A program made the position numbers and the translations under genes. Of a stretch of DNA of 10,876 bases, positions 1 to 6,903 are shown one piece after another. The stretch's first letter is position 1, and each line of letters starts with the position of its first letter. The DNA is from an uncultured Porphyromonadaceae bacterium (lineage in GTDB: Bacteria > Bacteroidota > Bacteroidia > Bacteroidales > Muribaculaceae), in assembly GCA_905193995.1 (NCBI GenBank), contig CAJJQT010000041.1, positions 1 through 10,876 of the forward strand. Direction: 5' to 3'. The notes under the pieces are model-generated. The model did not search any database. It saw nothing but the letters and a program-made list of their open reading frames with translations, and was not told the DNA's origin.

Positions 1-1083
1 TGCGGCGGGACCGGCCGAGATGGGCTTGACGATCTTCTCGATGTGGTCGATCGGGTAGCTTACGCGGGTGTTCTCGGTGACGCTCTTGTCGGCGAAGTCG
101 ATCTTGCCGTCCTTGTCGACGGTCACGTTCTCGAGCAGTGCGTCGCGGGTGATGGCGTTGTAGATGTCGGGTTCAGACTCCTTGTCGAGGTTGATGACCT
201 TGGCGTAGCAGCCGCCTTCGAAGTTGAATACGCCCTTGTCGTCCCATCCGTGTTCGTCGTCGCCGATGAGCAGACGCTTCGGGTCGGTCGAGAGGGTGGT
301 CTTGCCGGTGCCGGAGAGGCCGAAGAAGATGGCGGTGTTCTGGCCGTTCATGTCGGTGTTGGCCGAGCAGTGCATCGATGCGATGCCCTTCAGGGGCAGG
401 TAGTAGTTCATCATGGAGAACATGCCTTTCTTCATTTCGCCGCCGTACCAGGTGTTGATGATGACCTGTTCGCGCGAGGTGATGTTGAAGACGACGGCAG
501 TCTCGCTGTTGAGGCCGAGTTCCTTGTAGTTGGTGAGTTTGGCCTTCGAGGCGTTGTAGACGATGAAGTCGGGCTTGAAGTCGGCGAGTTCCTCAGCGGT
601 GGGGCGGATGAACATGTTGGTCACGAAGTGTGCCTGCCATGCGACTTCCATGATGAAGCGGACGGCCATGCGGGTGTCCTTGTTGGCGCCGCAGAAACCG
701 TCGACAACGAAGAGCTTCTTGCCCGAGAGTTCGTTGAGGGCGAGGTCCTTGCAGGCTGTCCATGCTTTCTCGGTAGCGGGCTTGTTGTCGTTCTTGTACT
801 CTTCGGTAGTCCACCATACGGTGTCTTTCGACTTCTCGTCGAGCACGATGAATTTATCTTTGGGCGAGCGGCCGGTATATACGCCGGTCATCACGTCGAC
901 GGCGCCGAGTTCGGTCAAAACACCTTTCTCGTAACCTTCCAGGGTGGGGAGGGTCTCGAGTTTGAACAGCTCGTCATACGAAGGGTTGTACAGGACTTCT
1001 TTGATGTCCTTGATGCCGTAGCTTTCGAGATCGGCCTTGACGCCGGCTACGCGGCTCTGCTTGATTTCTTCTAACTTGCTCAT
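1..1083 (-). CDS. pckA: Phosphoenolpyruvate carboxykinase (ATP), N-terminal part, cut by window edge
   Basis: Cytosolic enzyme that interconverts oxaloacetate plus ATP with PEP plus CO2 plus ADP; in anaerobic gut Bacteroidales it is commonly thought to run in the CO2-fixing direction toward oxaloacetate and succinate. The 361 codons present cover about two thirds of a roughly 535-residue protein; the C-terminus lies beyond the left edge. Visible motifs are TGRSPKD near residue 70 (substrate-binding Arg), [11 protein letters not shown] near 210 and MHCSAN near 232 (metal-ligand Lys and His), the kinase-1a P-loop [11 protein letters not shown] near 250, and the kinase-2 region [10 protein letters not shown] just after it. 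These identify the ATP-dependent family, not the GTP family. The ATG at 1083 is the only plausible start; it gives a slightly long N-terminus beginning [11 protein letters not shown]. It is monocistronic at its 5' side, with a promoter about 110 bp upstream and no Shine-Dalgarno sequence (AAAAGCAAAATG). Confidence 0.97.
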   Translation of the reverse strand, partial: MSKLEEIKQSRVAGVKADLESYGIKDIKEVLYNPSYDELFKLETLPTLEGYEKGVLTELGAVDVMTGVYTGRSPKDKFIVLDEKSKDTVWWTTEEYKNDNKPATEKAWTACKDLALNELSGKKLFVVDGFCGANKDTRMAVRFIMEVAWQAHFVTNMFIRPTAEELADFKPDFIVYNASKAKLTNYKELGLNSETAVVFNITSREQVIINTWYGGEMKKGMFSMMNYYLPLKGIASMHCSANTDMNGQNTAIFFGLSGTGKTTLSTDPKRLLIGDDEHGWDDKGVFNFEGGCYAKVINLDKESEPDIYNAITRDALLENVTVDKDGKIDFADKSVTENTRVSYPIDHIEKIVKPISAGPAA

Positions 1084-1184
1084 TTTGCTTTTAGAATATT
1101 ATTGGTTAATTTTTTGTCAGTTACGCATTGGGGCGGCTGGTGCGCCGCACAGGATAAACAATCTGAAACGTCACCTTGTTAATC
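1084..1184 (-). promoter_or_regulatory. Long pckA 5' leader with small hairpin and three-codon minimal ORF
   Basis: If the promoter call is right, pckA has a roughly 100-nt leader, longer than the others in the window. It holds a GC hairpin (GCGGC at 1144-1148 and GCCGC at 1133-1137, loop of 6) in otherwise AT-rich sequence. Just downstream, at 1117-1128, is a minimal ORF ATG CGT AAC TGA. There is no T-run after the hairpin, so it is not an intrinsic terminator, and it resembles no riboswitch I recognise. A regulatory function is only a possibility. Confidence 0.3.
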
Positions 1185-1189
1185 GGATG

Positions 1190-1220
1190 CAAAGTTATAA
1201 CGTTTTTTGTGATTTTGAAA
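1190..1220 (-). promoter_or_regulatory. Bacteroidetes-type promoter of pckA
   Basis: On the minus strand a -7 box TAACTTTG (1190-1197) matches TAnnTTTG exactly. It is preceded at 19 nt by TTTC (1217-1220), a 3/4 match to the -33 TTTG. Transcription would start near 1184-1186, giving a leader of about 100 nt. Confidence 0.7.
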
Positions 1221-1289
1221 GCGATTAAAGAAAAAATTCCTTAATGAGGCCAACTTTTTTCATGTCTATGTGGCGGGGAGTGTATATGC

Positions 1290-1337
1290 AAAAAAAAGAA
1301 TGAGAAACGTAATCCGAAGATTAGCGATTTCTCATTC
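1290..1337 (-). terminator. Rho-independent terminator of the tRNA-Asp gene
   Basis: Read on the minus strand, GAATGAGAAA (1337-1328) pairs perfectly with TTTCTCATTC (1307-1298). The stem continues inward through CG pairs and CTAAT/ATTAG-type pairs, with two single-base bulges, and is capped by a C(TTCG)G tetraloop at 1315-1318. Eight T residues follow directly (1297-1290). It begins 13 nt after the tRNA CCA end. Confidence 0.93.
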
Positions 1338-1349
1338 TCCTCTCTCCTC

Positions 1350-1426
1350 TGGCGGTGCGGACGGGACTCGAACCCGCGACCCCTAGCGTGACAGGCTAGT
1401 ATTCTAACCAGCTGAACTACCGCACC
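1350..1426 (-). tRNA. tRNA-Asp, anticodon GTC
   Basis: On the minus strand the acceptor arms GGTGCGG (1426-1420) and CCGCACC (1360-1354) pair over 7 bp. The anticodon stem CTAGC/GCTAG encloses the loop CTGTCAC, giving anticodon GTC (Asp). The T arm CGCGGGTTCGAGTCCCG carries the invariant GGTTCGAGTCC core, and the D arm contains AGCTGGTTAGA. The discriminator is G, as expected for tRNA-Asp, and it is followed by an encoded CCA at 1352-1350. It is a solitary tRNA with its own promoter and terminator. Confidence 0.98.
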
Positions 1427-1459
1427 ATTTAGTTTTTGGCTCTCTTGCCTTGAGGTGAG

Positions 1460-1486
1460 TCGCACGGGCTTGTCGCCCGATTGCGA
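1460..1486 (-). other. GC-rich hairpin in the tRNA-Asp 5' leader
   Basis: Within the roughly 60-nt pre-tRNA leader, CGGGC (1479-1475) pairs with GCCCG (1469-1465) around a 5-nt loop. Flanking TCGCA/TGCGA arms (1460-1464 and 1482-1486) extend the stem past a 2-nt bulge. No T-run follows, so it is not a terminator. It may keep the leader from misfolding with the tRNA before RNase P cleavage; that is inference. Confidence 0.4.
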
Positions 1487-1489
1487 GTG

Positions 1490-1521
1490 CAAATTTACGA
1501 CCACTTTTTTATTCGTGCAAA
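1490..1521 (-). promoter_or_regulatory. Promoter of tRNA-Asp
   Basis: On the minus strand there is a perfect TTTG -33 box (1518-1521), a 20-nt spacer and TAAATTTG (1490-1497), matching TAnnTTTG. The predicted start is near 1484-1486, about 58 nt before the tRNA 5' end. The promoter lies after the histidine kinase stop codon, so the tRNA does not depend on the upstream operon. Confidence 0.8.
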
Positions 1522-1583
1522 TATTTTGGCGCTTTTTTTTGAATTTTCCGCAAAATAGGTGAAAACGGAAAGATTTTTCGCTG

Positions 1584-2795
1584 TTATTTCATCAGCGGAA
1601 GCTCGATCCGGAAGGTCGTGCCGCGTCCGGGTACGGAATTCTTGACGAAAATTGCTCCCCGGTGATACTGCTCGATGATGCGGCGGGCGAGAGTCAGGCC
1701 CAGGCCCCAGCCGCGGCTCTTGGTGGTGAATCCGGGCTGGAAGACAGTCTTGAAGTTTTTGCGGGCGATACCCTTGCCGGTGTCGGCGACCTCGATGAAG
1801 GCCATGGAGCCGTCGCGTCCGGTGCTGACATCGATGGAGCCCTGGCCGTCCATGGCGTCGACGGCGTTCTTGATGAGGTTTTCCATGACCCATTCGAACA
1901 GCGGAGCGCATGCCATGGCGCGGAGGTCATCGGCCGGATCGAGATGTGTGATGAGGCGGATCCGGCTGGAGATGCGTGTCGACATGTAGGCTGCGGCGGC
2001 CCCGACGGTATCGTTGATGCCGGTGGGCTTCATCTGTGGCGTGGATCCGATTTTGGAGAATCGCGAGGCTATGGTACTGAGTCGGTTGACGTCCTTGTTC
2101 ATCTCGGCCACGGTGTCGCGGTCGACTCCCATCTCGGGCAGGAGTTCCATCCAGGCCATCAGCGACGATATGGGTGTGCCGAGCTGGTGGGCGGTCTCTT
2201 TCGACAGGCCGACCCATACGCGGTTCTGCTCGGCGCGCTTGGTCGAGAGCATGGCGAAGTAGACTACGGCCACGAATGCGAGCATCACCGCTATTACTAT
2301 ATAAGGATAGAAGCTGAGGCGCTTGAGCAGGGTTGAGTCTTCGTAGTACAGGTGCTGGCTGATGCCCGGGCCGGCTTCGATGTCGATGACGTTGGTCGTG
2401 CGCGACAGGGCGGCGAGTTTATGCCTGAGGAATTCCTCGTTGGCGGGGGTGAGCGGCCACGGGTTGAGCGAGTCGACGGGCTGGGGCAGGTCGAAGTTGC
2501 GCTGCTGCAGGATGTTGCCCCGGTCGTCGGTGAGCAGCACCGGTATGGTGGTGTTGCTCTCGATGATGCGGAGCAGGAAGTCGATGTTGACGGCGCCTTC
2601 GGTGTCGGCGACCGAGCTGATGATCTCGCGGGTGGCGTCGGCCCAGATCTCCATGCGCACGCGCTCCTGCTGCGAGAGGTCGCGGACGAGTCCCGTCGAG
2701 ACGAAAAGGAACATGGCTACGACGGCGGCGGCTGTCACCAGGAAGGCTGGTTTGCCGTAGCGGACGATGGCTGAGAGGGTCGACAGGCGTGCCAT
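1584..2795 (-). CDS. Orphan membrane sensor histidine kinase
   Basis: A 403-residue inner-membrane histidine kinase. Transmembrane segments lie at about 15-36 and 163-183 and flank a sensor region of roughly 125 residues with no domain I recognise. The cytoplasmic part has a dimerisation/H-box GLSKETAHQLGTPISSL with phosphoacceptor His203. The catalytic domain follows, with N-box ENLIKNAVDAM (305-315), G1 box DTGKGI (338-343), a TVFQPGFTTK stretch (350-359) resembling the F-box, and G2 box GWGLGL (362-367). All catalytic motifs are intact. There is no HAMP or PAS domain between TM2 and the H-box. The H-box reads HQLGTP instead of the usual HELRTP, a variant found in some Bacteroidetes kinases. 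It is the last gene of the coaX-lptC operon; its ATG lies 7 nt after the CNNM gene stop. No response regulator is encoded in the window, so the partner and signal are unknown. Confidence 0.9.
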   Translation of the reverse strand: MARLSTLSAIVRYGKPAFLVTAAAVVAMFLFVSTGLVRDLSQQERVRMEIWADATREIISSVADTEGAVNIDFLLRIIESNTTIPVLLTDDRGNILQQRNFDLPQPVDSLNPWPLTPANEEFLRHKLAALSRTTNVIDIEAGPGISQHLYYEDSTLLKRLSFYPYIVIAVMLAFVAVVYFAMLSTKRAEQNRVWVGLSKETAHQLGTPISSLMAWMELLPEMGVDRDTVAEMNKDVNRLSTIASRFSKIGSTPQMKPTGINDTVGAAAAYMSTRISSRIRLITHLDPADDLRAMACAPLFEWVMENLIKNAVDAMDGQGSIDVSTGRDGSMAFIEVADTGKGIARKNFKTVFQPGFTTKSRGWGLGLTLARRIIEQYHRGAIFVKNSVPGRGTTFRIELPLMK

Positions 2796-2802
2796 GGCGG
2801 GG

Positions 2803-4086
2803 TCAGTCGTCGGTACGCTCCTGCTCGACGACCGTGAGGCGGATCAGCTCGAGGCGGTTGGCGCTCTTGCGTATGATTTCGAATACGTAGTCGCCGAGGG
2901 CTATTTTGTCGCCCTGGGCGGGGAACGAGCCGGTCGATTCGAGGATATATCCGGCCAGGGTCTGGTAGTCGTCGCTCTCGGGCAGGTCGAGGCCGAACTG
3001 CTCGTTGATGGCCGTCACCTCGCAGCGGCCCGAGAATTCGTAGACACCCTCGTCGATGCGGGCGGCCACCAGGCGGCTCTTGTCGTGCTCGTCCTGGATG
3101 TCGCCGAAGATTTCCTCGACCAGGTCCTCGAGCGACACGAGGCCGGCGGTGCCTCCGAATTCGTCGACGACGACCGCGAGTGACCGCTTCTGCTGTAGCA
3201 GTCGGCGCATGAGCTTGTTGGCCAGCAGGTTCTCGGGGGCGTAGAGCACAGGCTTGATGTGTTCCTTCCAGTCGGCTCCGGGGTCGAAGAGCTCGCTGAC
3301 GTGTATGTAGCCTATGATGGTGTCGATATCGTCGCGGTAGACTATGATTTTCGACCGGCCCGAAGATGTGAACAGGCGGCTGAGCTCCTCGCGGCCGGTG
3401 GTGTCGATGTTGACGGCGACGAGTTCGTTGCGCGGGGTCATGCAGTCGCGCACGTGGGTCGATGAGAAGTCGAGCGCGTTCTGGAATATCTTGACCTCGT
3501 TCTCGACCTCGCGGTGCTTTTCCTCGAGGTCGTCGATGTTGGATTCGAGGAAGTCGTTGAGCTCGCCTACCGAAATGACCCGCATCCGCGGATTGGACGT
3601 GCGGATTCCGACGAGTTTCATCAGGCCGCGCGACAGGGCTGTGGAAAGCCACGATACGGGGTACAGGATCAGATAGAAGATGAACACGGGCAGGGCGAAG
3701 ATCTTCAGCGAGCTGTTGGGGTTGATCTGGAAGATGGTCTTGGGGATGAACTCGCCGGTGATGAGGATCACCAGGGTCGAGATGAGAGTCTGCAGCAGCA
3801 GGATCAGGGCCGACGAGTCGGTGAATGTGGCGAGCCAGGGCTCGATGAGCTTGGCGGCGCCCATGCCGTAGATGACGAGCATGACGTTGTTGCCCACCAG
3901 AATGGATGAGATGAAGAACTCGCCGTTGCTGTAGAAGCGGTTGATGATGCGGGAGATGAGGCCGCCGCGGGCCACGTCGAGTTCGGCGCGGACGCGGTCG
4001 GAGGTGACGAAAGCTATCTCGACGCCCGAGAAGAGGGCGGAGAAGGCCAGCGAGACGACTGTGATGATTATCCACGAAGTATCCAT
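2803..4086 (-). CDS. CNNM/CorC-type membrane protein (hemolysin-family, GldE-like)
   Basis: A 427-residue inner-membrane protein. The N-terminal CNNM (DUF21) domain has about four membrane segments near 5-27, 59-82, 92-113 and 129-152, and family motifs FSGVEIAF (19-26) and GEFIPKTI (111-118). A CBS pair follows at about 212-330, including VVVDEFGGTAGLVSLEDL (305-322), and a CorC_HlyC C-terminal domain lies at about 345-420. The length and full domain set are normal. The family is linked to Mg2+/Co2+ efflux or homeostasis (CorB, CorC, CNNM), and Bacteroidetes members include the gliding protein GldE; 'hemolysin' is a historical label. It sits between lptC (16-nt gap) and the histidine kinase (7-nt gap) in one operon. 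No other gliding gene is present, so I do not call it gldE. The substrate cannot be read from the sequence. Confidence 0.93.
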   Translation of the reverse strand: MDTSWIIITVVSLAFSALFSGVEIAFVTSDRVRAELDVARGGLISRIINRFYSNGEFFISSILVGNNVMLVIYGMGAAKLIEPWLATFTDSSALILLLQTLISTLVILITGEFIPKTIFQINPNSSLKIFALPVFIFYLILYPVSWLSTALSRGLMKLVGIRTSNPRMRVISVGELNDFLESNIDDLEEKHREVENEVKIFQNALDFSSTHVRDCMTPRNELVAVNIDTTGREELSRLFTSSGRSKIIVYRDDIDTIIGYIHVSELFDPGADWKEHIKPVLYAPENLLANKLMRRLLQQKRSLAVVVDEFGGTAGLVSLEDLVEEIFGDIQDEHDKSRLVAARIDEGVYEFSGRCEVTAINEQFGLDLPESDDYQTLAGYILESTGSFPAQGDKIALGDYVFEIIRKSANRLELIRLTVVEQERTDD

Positions 4087-4102
4087 CGGGGCAAGGTATA
4101 TT

Positions 4103-4846
4103 TTACAGGTCGGTTTTCTTGGGCAGAGTTTTTACGGGCTGCGGGACAGGACCGGGAACCGCGTCGCCGCGGTCGATGCTGCGCTGCGACGCGCGCACGG
4201 GGGCGGGGCGGCGGCGCATGGTGGGCTGGAGGTCGATGCTGTCGGCGGCGGCCGAGTCGGCGGCCTGGACGCCCGCGGGGGCGCCAGGGCGCTCCACGGG
4301 GATGATGCCCGTGGGGAGATTGACGGTATAGGAGGTCATGTTCTGGTCGGAACGGAAGCCGTAGCCTTCGATGATGCGGTCGGAGCGCACGATGTGGATG
4401 AACGAGTCGGAGCGTACTTCCTGGTGGTACTGGTCCCAGAAGAGCTGGGCGGTTATGAAGCTGTCGCGCAGAGTGTTGACCATGACCACGTGGCCGTCGA
4501 GACGCCATAGCCGCAGGCGGCTGAAGTAGACGGCCGAGTCGCAGACCATGCTCGCGGCCGGGCGCAGGCGGCTGTCGTACTGCTGCAGGTCGAGGCCGTC
4601 GGGGAAGCGCCAGTAGGGCTCCTGGGCCTCGTCGTATATCTCCCACACGGGTGCCACGATCTTGTACTTGGTGTAGCCGGAGTCGCTGATCAAGGTCGCC
4701 ACGTCGAAGGTGGTCATGGTCGGCGATTTCTGCGGGTCGGCGATGCCGGGTACGAATGAGTGGCGCTCCTCGCGGCATGACCATGCGGTCGCGGCGATAG
4801 CCGCGGCGACGATCAGCACCGGGAGTGACCTGAGTCCGCGCATCAT
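4103..4846 (-). CDS. lptC: LPS export periplasmic lipoprotein LptC
   Basis: A 247-residue LptC-family protein, the periplasmic bridge component that takes lipopolysaccharide from the LptBFG ABC transporter toward LptA and the outer membrane. An N-terminal hydrophobic segment (7-23) ends in AWSC, so it is probably a lipoprotein acylated at Cys24, as is common in Bacteroidetes LptC; the lipobox is imperfect because Trp is at -2. The conserved core runs from about 45 to 180, with DSGYTKYKIVAPVWEIYDE (55-73), YWRFPDGLDLQQYD (78-91), the WRLDGHVVMVN strand and WDQYHQEVRSD. The final 65 residues (about 183-247) form a low-complexity tail rich in Pro, Arg and Ala, beyond the usual family fold. It lies 37 nt after the barrel gene and 16 nt before the CNNM gene. 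The start could be either of two adjacent ATGs (4846 or 4843). Confidence 0.9.
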   Translation of the reverse strand: MMRGLRSLPVLIVAAAIAATAWSCREERHSFVPGIADPQKSPTMTTFDVATLISDSGYTKYKIVAPVWEIYDEAQEPYWRFPDGLDLQQYDSRLRPAASMVCDSAVYFSRLRLWRLDGHVVMVNTLRDSFITAQLFWDQYHQEVRSDSFIHIVRSDRIIEGYGFRSDQNMTSYTVNLPTGIIPVERPGAPAGVQAADSAAADSIDLQPTMRRRPAPVRASQRSIDRGDAVPGPVPQPVKTLPKKTDL

Positions 4847-4883
4847 GGTGTGGGAGTGAGAGCTGCCGGCCGGCGCGGAGCCG

Positions 4884-6116
4884 TCAATAAATCTTGTTCT
4901 TGTTGAACCACGACTCGTTGAAGTTGACGCCGATGGTTATGTTGAAGTAGTTTTCCTTAACCAGTGCCTGGGGGGTGCCCTGGCGGTGGAGCCATTCGAA
5001 GCCGAGGTTGACGAGGGTCTTGAATCCGGGGACGGGCAGGCCCAGGCCGCAGGCGAGGCCGAACTCGCGTATGTTGTTGGATCCGATCTTTATGTAGTCG
5101 CGGTCGTAGAAGACGCCGGCGCGGTACTGGATGCGGCGGAAGTAGCCGCCGCGCAGTGCGGGCTGATACTGTGCGCCGACGGCGATCTTGTACCGGTCGG
5201 CCAGGGCGCCTTTTATGCCGTCGTATTTTTCCTTCGACCAGGGCTGGTAGGTGAAGTCGGCTTCGACCATAAGGCGCGAACGCCAGGTGTAGCTGATGCC
5301 GGCTCCGTACGAGGCGGCCATCGAGTAGTCGTCCTTAAGTTTCGATGAGCCGACTTCCTCGGGGTTCTTGTCGGCGGTGAGATCCTGACGGTAGGTGCGT
5401 GTGTGGCCGAGGAATTTCTTGGCCGGGGAGTAGGTCAGGCCCAGGGCGAGGACGTCGCGGCCGATGGGCTGCACGTACTGCACGCCTGCGTTGATGTGCC
5501 AGTCGCGGACCTCAAGCTCGCGGTGGAAGAGCGATGTCGAGCCTCCGTCGGTGGCTGCGTAGGTGTAGTTGTTGGTCGAGCCGAAGAGGTACGATACGTT
5601 GACGCCGACCGTCACCGGGGCGGCGATGCGGCCGCCGATGCCTACGTACAGTTCGTTGAGGCTGCCGTCGCCCGAGCGCGATGCGTAGCCGTTGTCGATG
5701 CCGTTGCCGAACGAATAGCCCACCGACGAGAACGGCAGCAGGCCCACCGACATGCCCAGGAATTTCGTGACGGGAAACTGCATGGTGATGTAGCCGAGGC
5801 CGCCGCCGAAGTCCTTGTCGGAGACGCGCTTGCCGTCGAATGTCTCGTTGTTCCACACGGCCGTCAGGTCGATGCCCATGTCGAACAGGAAGGTCAGCGA
5901 GTCGACGCGCGCGTACGAGGCCGGATTCATCACGTTGATCTGTCGGCCGCTGTGCATGGCGTATCCGACGCCGCCCATGGCGGTCTGAGCCGAGGTGGCG
6001 TGGTCGCTGATGAGGCCGTAGCCGTAGCGCGAGTAGGGTGAGAGGGTACCGTTCTGAGCGAAGGCCGCGGCAGCGACGGTCGCAGCGGCCAGTAGGGCAG
6101 TGATTCTAAATTTCAT
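4884..6116 (-). CDS. Outer-membrane beta-barrel protein encoded next to coaX
   Basis: A 410-residue exported protein. The signal peptide occupies residues 1-20, with cleavage probably after AFA before QNG. The mature protein opens with SPYSRYGYGLISD, a glycine-rich AMGGVGYAM stretch and an NPAS motif (64-67), resembling the FadL/PorV-like barrels of Bacteroidetes. Alternating amphipathic strands such as LNELYVGIGGRIAAPVTVGV continue to an aromatic C-terminus (WFNKNKIY). The cargo is unknown, and transport of a hydrophobic molecule is only a family-level guess. Its ATG overlaps the coaX stop by 11 nt, pointing to translational coupling. Co-transcription with lptC supports an envelope role. In many Bacteroidetes a barrel of this kind follows coaX, so the association looks conserved and not accidental. 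Confidence 0.85.
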   Translation of the reverse strand: MKFRITALLAAATVAAAAFAQNGTLSPYSRYGYGLISDHATSAQTAMGGVGYAMHSGRQINVMNPASYARVDSLTFLFDMGIDLTAVWNNETFDGKRVSDKDFGGGLGYITMQFPVTKFLGMSVGLLPFSSVGYSFGNGIDNGYASRSGDGSLNELYVGIGGRIAAPVTVGVNVSYLFGSTNNYTYAATDGGSTSLFHRELEVRDWHINAGVQYVQPIGRDVLALGLTYSPAKKFLGHTRTYRQDLTADKNPEEVGSSKLKDDYSMAASYGAGISYTWRSRLMVEADFTYQPWSKEKYDGIKGALADRYKIAVGAQYQPALRGGYFRRIQYRAGVFYDRDYIKIGSNNIREFGLACGLGLPVPGFKTLVNLGFEWLHRQGTPQALVKENYFNITIGVNFNESWFNKNKIY

Positions 6117-6840
6117 TGTAGTTCAATATGCTGTTCAGACCTATCAGCACCAAGTTTGGCTCGACGATGATGGGCGTGGTGATATACGGTATGATGAGAT
6201 CGGCCGATCCGCCGGTGAGAATCACGACGGGGTCGGAGCCGGCGGGCAGACAGTGGCGGTAGTACTGCAGCTCGCCTACTACGCCGCGTATGGCTCCGGC
6301 GCGCAGGGCCGTCTCGGTGTCGTAGCCCCAGCGGGGGCAGTCGCCGTCGGTCTCGACCAGCGGCAGGGCGCGGGTGAAGTGCTGCAGGGCCTCGAGGCGC
6401 ACGAAGATGCCCGGGGCTATGTTGCCGCCGATGAAGCGGCCGTCGGCCGTGACGATGTCGTAGGTGATGGCCGTCCCCATGTCGACGACCAGGGCCGTGC
6501 GGCCCGGGGCTATGGCAGCGGCTCCGGCGGCTGCGGCGATGCGGTCGGCCCCAAGGGTGGCCGGCGTGCGGTAGCCGAGCGTCACGGGCAGCGGTGTCGA
6601 GGCGCTCAGCACCGTCAGACGGCGGGCTATGCCGCCCAGGGCTTCGCGGACCTCGGCCTCGGAGCGCCGGCAGACGGAGCAGAAGATGGCGGCGTCGGCC
6701 TCGCCGGCGTGTGCAAGCATCGCGGGCAGCTCGTCGAGCCGTCCTCCGCGAAAGCTGCGTTCCGACACCAGCAGGCCGTCGGTCCACACGCCGATCTTAG
6801 TCGACGAGTTGCCCTCGTCTATGGTCAGTTTCGTTGACAT
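6106..6840 (-). CDS. coaX: Type III pantothenate kinase
   Basis: A 244-residue cytosolic enzyme, a normal length for the family. It phosphorylates pantothenate with ATP in the first step of coenzyme A synthesis and needs a monovalent cation. It belongs to the ASKHA fold. The motifs seen are IDEGNSSTK (7-15, the DxGN phosphate-binding loop), LGADRIAAAAGA (96-107, with Asp99 as likely catalytic base), VVDMGTAITYD (118-128), GGNIAPG (138-144) and TGGSAD (209-214, the second ATP-binding region). The start at MSTKLTIDEGN places the first motif correctly, and the next in-frame Met lies far downstream. It is the first gene of the five-gene operon and has its own promoter in the 63-nt gap after the ATPase gene. 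That promoter leaves at most 8 nt of leader. Confidence 0.95.
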   Translation of the reverse strand: MSTKLTIDEGNSSTKIGVWTDGLLVSERSFRGGRLDELPAMLAHAGEADAAIFCSVCRRSEAEVREALGGIARRLTVLSASTPLPVTLGYRTPATLGADRIAAAAGAAAIAPGRTALVVDMGTAITYDIVTADGRFIGGNIAPGIFVRLEALQHFTRALPLVETDGDCPRWGYDTETALRAGAIRGVVGELQYYRHCLPAGSDPVVILTGGSADLIIPYITTPIIVEPNLVLIGLNSILNYNEI

Positions 6841-6848
6841 TCAGACGG

Positions 6849-6880
6849 CAAAATTACAAAATCTGCATTTACCTGCCAAA
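6849..6880 (-). promoter_or_regulatory. Promoter of the coaX-lptC operon, giving a near-leaderless mRNA
   Basis: On the minus strand there is a perfect TTTG -33 box (6877-6880), a 20-nt spacer and TAATTTTG (6849-6856), matching TAnnTTTG. Only 8 nt (CCGTCTGA) separate the -7 box from the coaX ATG at 6840, so the mRNA should be leaderless or nearly so. Confidence 0.8.
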
Positions 6881-6903
6881 TCCAACCCGTTTTTAAAGAA
6901 ATA

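Noticed and set aside
43..1074. A 343-codon plus-strand frame opposite pckA
   Set aside because: It has low-complexity Val/Gly/Ala/Glu composition and is a shadow of the clear PEP carboxykinase frame on the minus strand.
1545..1571. An inverted repeat TTTCCG/CGGAAA after the histidine kinase gene, considered as the operon terminator
   Set aside because: The stem is only 6 bp with a 15-nt loop, and on the minus strand it is followed by an A-run, not a T-run. I see no clear terminator for the operon.
2735..4075. A 446-codon minus-strand frame overlapping the CNNM gene in another phase
   Set aside because: Its composition is almost entirely Arg, His and Pro, typical of a shifted frame in GC-rich DNA. 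The CNNM frame shows full domain motifs.
2803..4086. Naming the CNNM/CorC gene gldE or tlyC and inferring gliding or haemolysis
   Set aside because: The domain set fits the whole CNNM/CorC family. No gldD or other gliding gene is present, and the haemolysin label has no support in the sequence.
4865..4874. Palindrome GCCGGCCGGC in the barrel-lptC gap, also found inside the 12-bp palindrome at 10036-10047
   Set aside because: Two copies of a 10-bp all-GC palindrome are not surprising in DNA this GC-rich, and the two contexts share nothing else.
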